Below, piece after piece: positions 1 to 12,129 of a stretch of 64,000 bases of DNA (its first letter is position 1; each line of letters opens with the position of its first letter). Below the pieces are notes generated by a model. That model did not search any database. It saw only the letters and a program-made list of their open reading frames with translations, and was not told where the DNA came from. This stretch comes from Pomphorhynchus laevis. Lineage: Eukaryota > Acanthocephala > Palaeacanthocephala > Echinorhynchida > Pomphorhynchidae. Position numbers and translations under genes: made by a program. Where the stretch lies: assembly GCA_012934845.2 (NCBI GenBank), contig WNNJ02002569.1:124001-188000 (forward strand), written 5' to 3'.

Positions 1-742
1 TGAGAATTCTCAATAATGCACAGCATGGATTTCGCCCTCGGCGTTCATGTCTTACAAACTTATTACATGCTCGTGAAGATTGGGTTGGACATGTTGCTAA
101 CGGGTACTGTATCGACGTAATATTTCTTGACTTTAGTCGGGCTTTTGATAGGGTGCCCTACAAAATGCTAATTTCCACCCTTGAGTCTTATAAAGTCAAT
201 CGCTCCATTATAAGCTGGATTCAAGATTTTCTTAAAGATAGATCCTTTGCTGTTCGTGTAGGTCAATGCCTATCGTCTTATCGTCCTATCACCTCAGGAG
301 TACCACAGGGATCAGTCTTAGGACCCTTGTTGTTTAACATATTTATAAATCAGCTACTAGATTTAATTGAGGATTGTAGTGTTTTAGCTTTTGCCGACGA
401 TGTAAAGGTATGGAAATTGATTAAAACCAACAAGGATCGAAATGACTTTCAAAATATCCTAAACATTGTTTATCGATGGTCTTTAAACACTGGAATTTCA
501 TTGAATATTAAAAAGTGTGCACATATGAGATTAGGTCATAGCAATGTGAGTCAAGAATATTTTATTGGCGATGAGTTTGTTGTTTCCACGCAGTCCATTC
601 TGGATCTTGGTATAATTGTTCAAAACAATCGGAAAACACGTGCTAACACTGATAGGATTTGTAACGCAGCAAAATTAATGACCTATATTGTCAAAAATTG
701 CTTTAAATATTTATCTCCAGTTTGTGTTGTGCGTTTATATAA
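1..742 (+). mobile_element. LINE family C, reverse-transcriptase fragment
   Basis: Remnant of a CR1/jockey-group LINE polymerase. The frame is open from the left edge: a QHGF block near base 20 and a catalytic IFLDFSRAFD block near 120-150. From the ATG at 153 come SGVPQGSVLGPLLF (residues 48-61) and AFADDVKVW (79-87), with FADD in place of the usual YADD. Thumb-like sequence continues to about 740, then runs directly into the 3' tail of the minus-strand LINE beginning at 743, so the last codons of the open frame (to 800) are not its own. The 5' part lies outside the window and the 3' part is missing. The family recurs at 10.5-11.6 and 15.3-15.5 kb. Clade is inferred from motif style only. 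Confidence 0.75.
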
Positions 743-3700
743 TAATAATACAATAATTTATTTAACGTGGCAAATGCGTGCAAAATGCACGCTTACATGA
801 CCACTAACAAACAAAAAAAGAACATCAAAGGTCACAGGTAATTAGTTAATTGTTGAAAAAGAATTGGATTTGGCGTTTGAAGTACGGCATAGATGTTGAT
901 TGGCGGATATGAATAGGCAGTTGATTCCACAAGAGAGGAGCAGCCACAACGAAGGAGCGGAAGCCAAAAGAGGTAGAGTAGATTGGGATATGTAAAAGAA
1001 GGGAATTACGGGAACGCAGAGCACAATACACAGTACGAGAATTGTCGAGAAAAGGAAGGTTGAGAAATGAAGGGGTATGAGAAGTTATAAGGCGAAAAGC
1101 AATGATAAGAAGACGAATTTGAACACGACAATAAATGGTAGGCCAATCAAGAGAAACAAGATAGTGGGATGTATGATCAAAACGACGAAGACGGAGGAGA
1201 ACTCGAACGGCAGCGTTGATGATGCGTTGTAAAGGAAGAAGAGTGGATTTAGGTGAGTTGGAAAATAGACTAAGACAGTAATCAAGTCTTGAGAAAAGAA
1301 GAGAAGATATGAGTGTCATACAAGAAGGGAAATCGATCAATCTACGAGCTTGACGGAGGTTGCGGAGTATCAAGATAGATGAGCGTACTTTATCTCTAAC
1401 GAAAGGTTTAAGTGAAAGTCGGTTGTCGAAATGAAGCCTAGGAAAACGAGATTATCAACGATAGGAAGAATTGTAGAATTTAATGATACGGAGGGAGGTT
1501 CGAAGCCGAGGCGTCGAGGTAGGATCCACATAATTTTGGATTTATCAGGATTCAGAGAAAGGCGAAGGGAAGAAAGATAATTAGAAATTGAGACAAGACA
1601 GTCCGAAGCGGAAACACTAAGATCGTGAATACGATAAACAGGTGCATGAGCATAGATGAGAATGTCATCAGCATATTGCATAACATGGAAGTTAAATTTA
1701 TGAGAAATCGAAGACAAGTCACCGAGAAGAAGAGAGAAAAGCATAGGGCCTAATACGGAGCCTTGTGGAACACCGGTCGGAATGGATGAAGGATGGGAGA
1801 GAGAAGAGTTAGAATAGACGCGAAATGTACGGTTTGATAGATATGAAGAAAACCATGATACAGTGGGTAAAGAGAAGCCATAATCATGACGAAGGCGATG
1901 TAGAAGAATCGAGTGATCGACGATGTCAAAAGCAGACGATAGATCAAGAGAAACTATGACACTACATAATTTATGATCGCGCGAGATGAGTAAGTCATTA
2001 TAAACTTTAAGACAGGCAATTTCAGTAGAGTGATTAGAGCGAAAAGCGGCTTGGAAGGGAGGAAACAAGTTAGAGGAAAAGAGATATGTATTAACTTGCT
2101 TAAGAACGAGACGCTTAAGTAGTTTAGAGAGGGTTGGGAGAAGTGAGATTGGACGGTACGAAGATGGTAGTGAGAAGTCGAGAGATTGCTTTTTGATGAG
2201 AGGACGAACAGTGGCGCATTTCCAGATGGAAGGAAATGTACGGCTACGGATGGACGAGTTGAACAATGTGGTTAGGAAGGGTGAGATAGAGGAGCAGATA
2301 TTTTTAAGCAAGTGAGTTGGAATTGGGTCAGAAGGAGAGGTTTTATTAGGTAATGACAGCAGAACCGAAGAAACTTCATCAGACGAAACGGGAAGAAGGT
2401 GGAATAGTTCTGGGAGGGAAGTATCTAAAGAGAAGAGTGGGTACAAGGGGGCTACGGGTAGTAGGGAAAGTAAATTAGATAGCTTAGTTTGTAGATAAGA
2501 AGAAAATTCATCAGGATTTATATTACAAGAAGTAGATGATCGTGAAAGAATTGAGTTTAAGATTTTCCAATGAGATTTAGATTTGGAAGATGACTCGAGT
2601 TGATTTCGCCAAAAGATAGTACGTTTAGTACGTATAAGAATGAGATGTGAACGGCGTTGAGAAAAGTAGGAATCACGGAGGTTTGGAGGGAGTGAGTTGG
2701 GATAACGTTTAAGAAAACGATTAAACACACGAAAAGAGTGACGGAGTTGACTCTTAGAAAGACTACAGTCAGAATCGAACCAGGGAGCATGGTGCAAGCG
2801 CTGAGAGCATCGGAGTCGACTGGGCAGAAGTTTATTGATAATCGACATAAGTTCAGAATCAAACAGAATGCAGAGATCACCGGGAGAGAGATAGTTAAGA
2901 GGAAGTGAAAAGAGTAAAGAATTGAGTAAGGCTGTGCAGAGAATAGGGATATCGAGAAGTTTCCAGGGTCGACTTGGTGTGGATATTGGTGGAGGCGGAG
3001 ACGGAGGATGAGGACGAGTAAGAGTAAGAGTGACAAGGAAATGATCGGACAAACCGGGATTAGTAATTGACAAGAAAGTATAGTCATTGAAGCAGATAGG
3101 GACAGCAATGATGCGAGAGCACCGCCGAGAATATGAGTTGGGCTTGTTGAAAGTAATTTATAGTTAAAATTAGAAAAAAGATTAGTTAAAGTGATAGAGT
3201 CAGGGTCAGCCGGGCGATCAAGACGAATGTTAAAGTCCCCGAGAACAAAAGAAGGAGTATAAGACAAGGAACAGTGAGACATAAGATCTGCAAGTTCGGT
3301 AAAGAAGATACGTGACGGGCAACTGCACCTGGACGGTATACAATCACAAGTTCCAGAGGGAAAGGCGTTGATAATCTGCATATGAGTAATTCGAACGAAG
3401 TGTAACGGATGTTAACGTTGATTTTACGTAAAGACATTGGGTGACGAGCAATGGCAACAATACCGCCATGGTTAGACGCAGTAGATGTATGAGATGTAAT
3501 TTGACGAGCTGATTCAACTAGAGAACAACCAGAGCGACATAGACGACGAATAGCAAGATCGTCGAAGTCAGAGTGCCAGGATTCGGTAATGCAGAGAATA
3601 TCGATAGATAATTGATCGAAGATATCGAGAAGCATATCAGCTTTATGAAGAATGGAGCGAGTATTGAATAGACTAAGACGAAAAGTATGCTTAGGAGCGA

Positions 3701-3793
3701 GATCGACTAGCGAAGAAGACAAGGGGGAGAGATGGGACGCCATCGAATTTTTGGCCTTGTGTGAAGAACGTGAAAATTTCCGTTCAGAAAAAC
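743..3793 (-). mobile_element. LINE family A, ORF2-bearing copy (CR1/L2-like)
   Basis: Non-LTR retrotransposon, sense on the minus strand. From its 5' end: an AP endonuclease starting MASHLSPLSSS (3743) with LFNTRSILHKADMLL and CITESWHSD, then VLGDFNIRLD and LSDHFL. The RT frame 3073-1370 has SLDLSSAFDIVDH (residues 375-387), TGVPQGSVLGPMLF (433-446) and QYADDILIYAH (466-476). The C-terminal domain 1373-846 has SRLDYCLSLF and FVVAAPLLWNQLP, a layout typical of CR1/L2 LINEs. The 3' tail (743-850) carries the family stem-loop near 773-793. Endonuclease and RT now lie in different frames, so this copy is inactive. ORF1 is absent. The 3' end cuts into a family C RT; the 5' end meets a 47-bp palindrome and then a Naiad element. 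Confidence 0.85.
773..793 (-). ncRNA. LINE A 3'-tail stem-loop
   Basis: In sense orientation GCGTGC and GCACGC pair around an AT-rich loop, a short distance before the A/T-rich 3' terminus. The same hairpin with other loops ends the family A copies near 11.65, 53.57, 54.82, 59.49 and 61.65 kb. A related LINE at 29.63 kb has stem CAGTGC/GCACTG instead. A 3'-terminal hairpin recognised by the element's own RT is known for several LINE clades; that role is inferred here. Confidence 0.6.
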
Positions 3794-3840
3794 ATTATAT
3801 ATGTGTTGCCTAAACTAGGTTTAGGCAACACATATATAAT
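3794..3840. repeat. Perfect 47-bp fold-back palindrome at a LINE/Naiad junction
   Basis: Arms 3794-3815 and 3819-3840 are exact reverse complements (22 bp) around the spacer TAG. The right arm is ordinary Naiad GIY-YIG coding sequence. The left arm is an extra inverted copy of it, sitting where LINE sequence ends. Confidence 0.95.
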
Positions 3841-6644
3841 ATACAGCATAATAGTCAAACTATATTTCATAAACATATGAGATTAATAGGACATGATATT
3901 AAAAACTGTAAATTATTTATTTTAGAACATATTATCGAAGAAAACATTTCAATATTAAATCAAAAACTATTAGAAAAAGAAGATTTTTGGATTAAAACGC
4001 TTAATTCCATGTACCCATTAGGATTGAATGACGTGGTACAAGGAATTGGCAGAAGTAGTATAATACATAATAAACAACTATATTATAATAATCCGGTTAA
4101 ACGCAAACCAAGAAGTCATGGTGATAAAAGGAATAGGAAAAATAGAGTTAAAAATATTAAAAAAGATATGTATATAAATGAACAATTAGAAATGTTAAAA
4201 CAACTTTTAAGTGATAATAAGCTAAAAGATCTTTATGTAAATATAAGAAGTTTTTCTAAAAATATCATTTGTTTAATAAATCAAAGATTAATTAACGAAT
4301 ATGATAGGTTGAGTTGTATAATAGGCAGTTATTGTAATACAAAATACTATAATCATACAATAAATGTTAAAAAATAACAAAAAAAATATACACTAACCAT
4401 AAACTTCATTAATAAATGCATAGATGACATAAATATAGCCGGAATTTTAAATAATTCTAAATGTAAAGAAATAATAGGGTCAGATTTAAGTAAATATATT
4501 CCTAAAATAAGGTATAAACTCCTACCACCATTAGGACGAAAAATTTGTAATTATAATAAAGAATTAAAATCAATATGTAACGATAATATTAGAAACATAA
4601 TGGAAACAGAATGCAATTGTAAAAGTCTTAGTTTTGATAAAATAAATGAACATATATGTACCCATAATCTAGAATTAATTGAAAATTGTGAATTAAGAAA
4701 GCTGCTATCAAAAGGGTATAAATATAGATTAAATAACAACAACGACAAAAATAAAATTTACAGTTCGTTATATAATAACTTAAATTGATTACTTTAGTAA
4801 GCTGATTAATAGTGAAAGCTCGAATATATCTAAGATAAAAATTTGGAAAGATTATATATTTGATAAAATTAAAAATAAAATGAAAATAACAAACAATTAT
4901 AAAAGGAAAGATAAAATTAATAAAGATATGTATAAAGAACTTACTAAATTAAAAAATAACTATATAATAACAACTATTGATAAAGCTAGTAATAACTTTG
5001 TCTTCATATGCAAAAAGCTTTATTATGATATACTAATGAAAGAGGTTAATTCTAATGATTTAAATGTAAATCCAACATATGAACGTAGTGAGTTGAGTTT
5101 AGAAACAATTATTACAAGTCACTGTTCTATAATGGATAAAAAGGGTATAAAGGTTGAATTAGATAATAAAACTATACCTATATTATATTGGAATCCAAAA
5201 TTACATAAAAATCCAATAAAACCTAGGTTCATATGTAGTGCGTTTAAATGTACATTAAAACCACTTCCTGTCCATATGAATAAAATACTTAAAGTAATTA
5301 AAGCACACTTCAAACATATTGTAGGGTAATCAAAATTAATACTGGTATAAAACATTATTTCAGTATTAATTCTACAAAAGAATTTTTATAACAGACAAAA
5401 GGAATAAATTTTAAAATATAAATACATACGATTTTAGTACGCTTTATGCAAATCTAGATTTAGCAGATATTAAAGAAGCGTTAGTAAAATTAATTAATCT
5501 TATATTCGGAAAAAGATATACATATATATGTTATAATAATTATAACGCCTATCTAACAAAAATTAAACCATCAAGTAAATATAAATATATGGATAAAATT
5601 GAAATTAATAGAATCCTTAAATATTTTGATAAATCAAAATTATTTAAAAGTAGGGACATCTATATTTAGACAAATAAAAGGTGTTCCAATGGGTGGTAAT
5701 AGTAGCCCAATTATAGCTGACTTGTTTTTAAGCTTTATAGAATATGAATTTGTTCATAACTGTGTAAAAACTAAATCTAAACAATATAAATGTATGAAAT
5801 ATATGTTTCGATACATTGATGATATATGTGTATTTAATTCTAATAATTTTTATTCAATTAGTGAGCACATTTATCCAGAAAGCCTTATTCTTAACAAAAT
5901 CAATATTGATGATATAGAAGGTGTACATCTAGATATGAACATTAAATTAACATTAACTAAAACTACTATTAATTTATATCGTAAAGATGACATATTTAAA
6001 TTTACAAGAAACATATTTTTGCATGAGCATTCATGCATATCATATAATATAAAATATAATACATTAAATAATGAAATTTTAAGAATTGCAAAAATTTATA
6101 AAGATATTGGTTTACTTCAAAATCATTTAAATAATTTAATAGAAACATATTTTAAACTAGGTTATTATAAGAATATCATCAAGCAGAAAATAGTTAAATA
6201 TATAAATCGACATAATAATATAAAGAATAAATTCAAACTCTTAAGTGGCAAATTTTTATGGATGGATAATAAATAATGTACTTTGTATTAGAATAAGATA
6301 CTAGATATTTTTATCAGAGGAAATACATCATTAGCATGTAGTTGGCTCCGCTGCTATGTTAAGTGGAGGAGTTAGGGACCGAAACCTGATAGCATAGCAG
6401 TTCCTCCTGATGACCTCTAATTCTGATACAACGTCTGTCATTTATTAGTCAATTTATAAAAATGACTTTTATTTTAAATTTCATTTTTTATTTTTTATTT
6501 TTATTTTTTAACTTGATTTAAATTATAGAAAATCTAAAAACAATTATTAATTTTATTATTTAATTATTAAATTTTGATTTAGCATTATTATGTTTTGTTT
6601 ATTTTATAATTATATAACAATACGTAGACTCAGTTAGCTGATTT
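3816..6644 (+). mobile_element. Naiad-type Penelope-like element, copy 1
   Basis: 5'-truncated PLE. It begins inside the GIY-YIG domain (HMRLIGHDIKNCKLFILEH, around 3870) and continues through a basic linker (YPLGLNDVVQGIGRSSI, KRKPRSHGDKRNRKN) to the CxC motif METECNCKSLS at 4600. RT blocks follow in order: DKASNNFVFICKKLYYDIL, YWNPKLHKNPIKPRFI, IKGVPMGGNSSPIIADL and FRYIDDICVF. It ends with the conserved GKFLWMDNK at 6276. Several stops and frame changes separate the open pieces 3877-4377, 4600-4788, 4880-5329 and 5599-6276. The 3' UTR contains the structured block (6295-6440) and ends at the ACGTAGACTCAGTTAGCTGA motif (6622-6641). Endonuclease before RT is the permuted order known for Naiads. 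Confidence 0.85.
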
Positions 6645-6660
6645 AAGTAAGTAGCGAGCG

Positions 6661-6812
6661 GATGTCGTCGATGGTTGTCGATGGTTGTCGATAATTGTCA
6701 AGCGGATGGTTGTCGTTAGTTGTCGTCGAAGGTTGTCGTTGGTTGTCTGGAACTGAAATCTGGAACTGAAATCTGGAACTGAAATCTGGAACTGAAATCT
6801 GGAACTGAAATT
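6661..6812. repeat. Two adjoining minisatellites
   Basis: 6661-6747 is built from imperfect GTTGTCGATG-like units. 6748-6812 is five 13-bp units TGGAACTGAAATC, the last diverging at its final base. The arrays begin within 20 bp of a Naiad 3' end. Naiads are reported to insert preferentially at microsatellites, so this may be a target site. Confidence 0.9.
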
Positions 6813-6829
6813 GTGTGTTTAAGCTGTTA

Positions 6830-7640
6830 AGATCTTTTTGTTCTTTTTATCTTTTTATCTTCCATTTGGCAGTAAACAACTGTTTTCTATCATCTGGAGA
6901 TAAATCTTTCAAAAGACGAATACTCAAATCTCTTAGAAGATGACTGTTTTGTAATATAAGTGAACTCATTACGATGGAGGCAAGAACAACTTTGAGTAAA
7001 CGAGGTCGACTATCTGGTGATTTTTTGCCAAGGCGAAATAAATTTTCTACACGCAAATCCTTTCGAACTGTGGCAGAGCAGTTTTGCAAAACATATGTGA
7101 GGAATGATTTAACTGCATTGACATCATGCTTAATACGTAAGTCGTTGTTAACGGTAGATGATTCGATGAGGTTTGCCATAAGCACACAATGAGCTCTATC
7201 AGAGAGTGTGCGCAAAGAAGGGTTAGAATTATAAGGGACTCTTTCACTATTAGGAGCGGTATTCTGTGACGAATATGGCGATATAGAAGTCAGCTATAAA
7301 TTTGGGCGGTGCGACGTAGGAACTGGCATCAGCTGACATAAATTTGCAAGGGACTCAAGACCACTTGGATTATCTGATGATGACGTAGAAATGCAATAAG
7401 GGGTAGAAATGTAAGGTGATTTATCTGATACGACTAAAGAAATACTGGGTTGCAAATGGTCAATGGCAGTAACATCAGAAGATTAAACTTATTGATTTTG
7501 CAAAATTCAAGGATGTATAGTAATACCTGTAGAAGAGATGGGAGATTTGGCATTCTAAGAGGCAATCGAATGCAGAAGAATTTGGTATTGATGTTGAAAC
7601 TTATTACAAGACGAAGAGGCATATGTAGACATCGCTGCTT
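6830..7640 (-). pseudogene. LINE ORF1-like protein fragment
   Basis: The minus frame 7215-6847 (122 aa) includes VENLFRLGKKSPDSRPRLLK, VVLASIVMSSLILQNSHLL and LLKDLSPDDRKQLF. This matches the ORF1 style of CR1/I-group LINEs, where a basic RLGKK...RPRLLKV block follows a coiled-coil region and binds nucleic acid. The upstream stretch to about 7640 is Ser/Asn-rich and broken into several frames. No polymerase adjoins it. It is not obviously the ORF1 of family A at 57.9-58.4 kb, which has FIRLNKSSQSYRSQPPLL in the matching place. Confidence 0.6.
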
Positions 7641-7904
7641 TGCCAGATAGTTTCAATATATTTGTCTTGAGACTCTTTATTTCACTCTCCAGTGATAAAT
7701 TTATTGTAATAACTTTATTGTAATAACCAACTGTAATAACTTTATTTAATATCAGAAACATGTAATAAATCTAACAAGATACTCGTTAGTTTAAATGTGA
7801 TCGCTAACTAGCAGATATAAATTGAATTCCATTTTGTGATTCCAGTGTACTGTTCACGACAATATACTCTTTCCAAATATTATATCTCTCAAGTAAAAAC
7901 ACAC

Positions 7905-9110
7905 GAGATGGCATCAGATATACTATTTTTCATCCTTATCACCCTTCACTACTTCATTCACGTTTACGCCACCACCTAATCCTTACTCTTCTGCTGCTCG
8001 TAAAAGTCACGCTGCTTGCGATCATTTCATCATTTTGAAAAATATCCCCCTTTCTGATTCTGATCAATTTCCCCTTGATAACGATGTTAATGCATTTCGC
8101 TCTATTCTTAAACTACTAACTCATAAACAGCTCTACTTTTCAATGCAATCAAACCATTATCTCTCTTTAGTGTAAGATCTCTCCAGTGATTTCACTGCAT
8201 ACCTTTACTTGAGGAAACCCTAAAAGATTGTTTTCAAGCCTCCTCAATTCTGTCCTGATGCTTTGTACTATTATCTTCTATCTCAAACTATAGAATGTTT
8301 CCTGATCGCTTTCCATCTGACATTGTCAACCTCACAATCAAACAGGTTTATGACAATTTTCGAGTCGTCCGACTCCTACCCAAAATTCGATGGATTCTAC
8401 TTTCATCGCGTTGTTTTCTCTCTGACTACTTCTTCATTCCATCGCTGACTCCATTTGCTCTATCGCAAATAAAATCAACTCAGCACCTCTCCATATCCTG
8501 GCATCTTGATAGTAGTGACATCTCGGTTCTACGCATACATTCCTTAAATTATTATGTCATCGATAAGCCTCGTTCTCAATCATATGATAATGTCTCATCA
8601 AGTAATCATAGTGGCCTCACCGATTTCTCTAATTATCTGCATCTTCATCGTTACACTGTTTCTTTTGTCCAAGAAACCTCTAAAGTTCTTTCTTTCAATA
8701 TTTCGGTAGGCTTATCTTTGCTGAATATGTATCTTATTTATCGCCCTGATTCTTGCTCTCAATCTAATACTTTCTTTGCTAAACTATTTGATCTACTCTC
8801 ATATATCTTGCTATCCTCTACTTCAACTCTTGTACTGGAATAGAAGGTGTAGAGGATATTTATTTCCTCAATAAAAACTCTCTTAATATCCATGTTCTGT
8901 CATTTTTTTAAACTGTGACCGTCGTTCCTTTTTTGTTGCTGCTCCTCTTTTTAATAAACTGCCTTCCGCCATCCGCTTAACCGCCTCATCTGCATCCTTT
9001 AAACAGAGTAACTCCTCTTTCTTGTCCTTCAATAATTGATTCAATTATTCTAAGTCTTTTAAAATGTTCTTCAATCTCCCACACATCAACATGAACAAGT
9101 AGACTTGTAA
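7905..9110 (+). mobile_element. LINE family B copy with the RT domain deleted
   Basis: The plus frame 8295-8843 (182 aa) resembles a LINE AP endonuclease (KVLSFNISVGLSLLNMYLIY, RPDSCSQSNTFFAKLFDLL). Soon after 8843 the sequence passes to the extreme C-terminal block of the same family (RRSFFVAAPLFNKLPSAIR, ending LSFNN near 9038), so RT motifs are absent. The upstream stretch 7905-8290 is decayed ORF1/5' sequence with LDNDVNAFRSIL. The 3' UTR shares AATAATTGATTCAATTATT, a 9-bp hairpin, with the copy at 62.1-63.2 kb. Confidence 0.65.
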
Positions 9111-9900
9111 GTCGATGTATATTTACAACATACACAAATTTCAAATAGGATATAATATTTATACTTGCAGATAAAATAATTCTCTAGTGTCTTCAATATT
9201 TGAAAACCGTTTGCTGGTACATTAAGGTCATAACACGATTTTCATGATTGTAACGATCCCCCTGTGAAGTAATGAGTAACACTTCTCTGCTACTCGTAAC
9301 ATCATATCGAGTATTGTTGCTAGCTATTTTGAACTTTGATTTAAAGTCAGTTTTAAGTAGTTATATGAAGCATAACTAATTCTTGATAAATTGATTACAT
9401 CCAGCTTCCTCACAATTAGACTTGTACCTTACATTTTTTGTTTGTTTTTTAATATATTTTTCATATTTTTGTTTTTATATTTCTAAATATTCCTTTTTCA
9501 TATTTCTACATATGTCACGTTGCTTTTCCGTAATTAATATTTTCAGTTAAAAATAAATGATTTGATAAAAAGTATTTTATGGGACAAAAGAGTAACAGTT
9601 TATGTAATTTTATTTATTAATCAATCGACGAATAATATGTATTTTATGAATAATTAAACACAAATTAAATTCGATACAAAATACAAATTAAATAGTACGA
9701 TTAAATAAAATTCAAAACCTACAATTTATCAAATATCTGTACTTATATTATAATCGAACATGTTTCCTGAAGACACGGTAGCTTGCAAAATATATAATTC
9801 GATGCTTTTGTAATAAAAATTCTCTTTTGTTTTTTATAATCAATTCGCAATGGCAAAGGAGGATAATGCAATTATTTGGAGATCAAATCCGCTTTTAAAA
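9111..9900. other. AT-rich spacer
   Basis: Low-complexity AT-rich sequence without a convincing frame or repeat family. Confidence 0.5.
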
Positions 9901-9937
9901 AAGTATGATCAGATCACTTTGATGAGACTACATACTA

Positions 9938-10207
9938 GTGATCGAATCAGCCCTAGGACCCCTGCTTTTCTCTCTTCTACTTGACGATCTCTCTCCGTGT
10001 ATCAAACATTTTTCCTTTAACGTCATGCAATACGCCGATGACATTCTAATCTATGCTCATGCACCCGCACATCGCATACACGATATCGGCATTTCTGCCT
10101 CCAACTGTCTTTCTTCTATCTACAAACGTCTCTCCAATCTCCATCTCGTTCTAAACCCCGAAAAGTCCAAGATAATTTGGATCCTCCCCCGTAAACCAAG
10201 AAATCAC
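9938..10207 (+). mobile_element. LINE RT internal fragment between direct repeats
   Basis: Only about 270 bp of a family A RT is present: ALGPLLFSLLLDDLSP, MQYADDILIYAHAPAHRIHD and LNPEKSKIIWILPRK, corresponding to residues ~440-530 of the full RT. Both ends are internal to the element, with no 3' tail. The flanks carry near-identical 25-30 bp direct copies (GATCAGATCAC...GATGAGACTACATA at 9907-9935 and 10211-10243). Confidence 0.75.
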
Positions 10208-10544
10208 CTTGATCAGATCACCAGTATGATGAGACTACATATTTTGCACTATATAGAAACTAAGTAAATAGATGTGATTAAGTCGTTAAATCCTTTAATC
10301 CCAATTTATACAGGAAGTTGTTTGTAAAACATTAGCATGTATACACTCAGCTAATGTTAAACAATGACAGTTTCGCTAAATAAACATTTAAAGTATTGTT
10401 CACAAATTATTTTGATACTTAAACATATAGACTTTCATTTGTTACAGGTCAATTGGCAGAAAGAAACATTTAGACTATATTATTATATGTCGACTTCAAA
10501 GAGAGCTGAAGCTCGTAAGTAAGCATCACATCAAATAAAAGACA

Positions 10545-10800
10545 GAAACAAAAAAAATATCAAGATTTCACGAGGTCAAGCTTTAGGCGTTCTTTGAATT
10601 GCACAGCAGAAGAGCTGTTGATTACACCAGGTGATAATCCATTCCGTCGTTTACAGACGCGATCCATCACTGTCGTGCAATTTGTTCGATGCTTTGAGCG
10701 ATGCTTCAAACATAGCTCGTGTCCACTCAACATTTAGGATTCACGAAGACAGAACAGCTGCTTACACGGATGGTTAGGCACGCGCAGCGACATCTACACT
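10545..10800 (-). mobile_element. LINE family C C-terminal fragment
   Basis: The minus strand reads RRNGLSPGVINSSSAVQFKE then RLKLDLVKS, the WNxLPxxVVxAxSxxxFKxRLD block that ends many jockey/CR1-type LINE polymerases. It lies head to head with the family C RT at 11.04 kb. That arrangement fits a 5'-inverted insertion, but 240 bp of AT-rich sequence separates the halves. Confidence 0.5.
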
Positions 10801-11039
10801 ATATTGTATGCCAAATATTAAATCAAATATTAGAAAACTATTATATGTTTTTAATAAATACATTTCTAATATCTTATAATATTAAATGATATTTCTAATA
10901 TTACATCTTTCTAATATATATAATCATATCGCTTTACTTAATCTTTAAAAATATTTTTTCTAACTATTTTAATTAATTATACTAATTTATTTTTTAAACT
11001 ATTCCATTAATATCAATATGCGAATATGTCTCGTTAAAT

Positions 11040-11632
11040 ATAATGTCATCGAACATATCACTTGCCTACAGGATATGTACAAAAGTTTTTTAAACAGCAT
11101 TTTTTAAAACTTCTTCACTACAGAAGATGCACAAAAAACTGGATGAAATCCATTATCAGACAACTATTTAAGAAAGGCAACCGAGACCTTACCTCAAGTT
11201 ACAGACCAATGAGTCTTGCATGCAGAGCCTTCTGTAAAGTGACGGAGCGCGTTGTTACGCGATCGCTATCACATCACTTCAAACGTAATAGCGTTCTCTG
11301 CAACAATCAACATTCCAACAACCAACCGACCTGAATTTAGACCAGGTTGTTCTACAGTAATAAATCTAATTACTACCTGTAATAGTTGAACTGCCGCAAG
11401 GCAGGCAGCCTCAAATATTGATGTCATTTTCAAATATTTGTCAAAAACGTTCGATATAGTAGTTCACAGTATTCTTCTTTACGATCTAATTAATGTGATG
11501 ATAATGATTCACTTCTCGAATGGATCCGCTCATTCCTCACGAAACCGTACTGCTTCTGTAAAAATCGGTGAATATGTGGACAAGGCATCCATTTTCAAAA
11601 AGAGTCCCTCGAGGTTCAGTTCTAAAAAAAGG
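11040..11632 (+). mobile_element. LINE family C RT fragment
   Basis: The plus frame 11062-11334 has the RT N-terminal blocks SIIRQLFKKGNRDLTSSYRP and MSLACRAFCKVTERVV. A later frame (11438) has SKTFDIVVHSILLYDL, the catalytic-aspartate block. Another reads VPRGSVL before the sequence stops at the 3' tail of a minus-strand family A LINE. At least two frame changes make it inactive. Confidence 0.65.
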
Positions 11633-11862
11633 ATTTATTTTTATGTGGCAAATGCGTGCCGGCGCACGATTACATGACAACAACAAAAGCAAAAATCTAA
11701 ATTATGTGTCGAGGAGGCGAATACTGAGGCGGCATTTGAATGTAATAAAGGAGGGAGCGCGGTATACGTCGAGTGGGAGCTGATTTCAGGCATGTGGGCG
11801 GCGACGAGGAAGGATCTGAGACCGTAGTTGTTAGAGTAATTGGGAACGTAGAGTAAAACCTG
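11633..11862 (-). mobile_element. LINE family A 3' end, truncated
   Basis: Minus strand: the tail stem-loop at ~11653-11668, then the C-terminal block VPNYSNNYGLRSFLVAA. It stops after about 230 bp and lies inside a family C RT, as does the copy at 743. The sequence just beyond (CTGTGAGGATAATATCGTGC) recurs at ~12330. Confidence 0.7.
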
Positions 11863-12129
11863 TGAGGATAATATCGTGCCACAATCAAAAAATTTTCTGC
11901 TCACAGATGCAATCAAGTACAATTAAAAACATTCATTGCAACTTTTGTATAAGTTTGTTTAAGAAAATCCTTAGCTTAAAAAAAAATTTTGTTTAAGAAA
12001 ATCCTTATCTTATTGCAAGTGGCAGCATGAAAAATTAGTGATCCGGCTAGCGGATCACACAACTAGGTAGGTTTCTAATAGATCGTTGGAATACGATCCC
12101 CTACCAAAAGTAATATACAGAAATGTATA

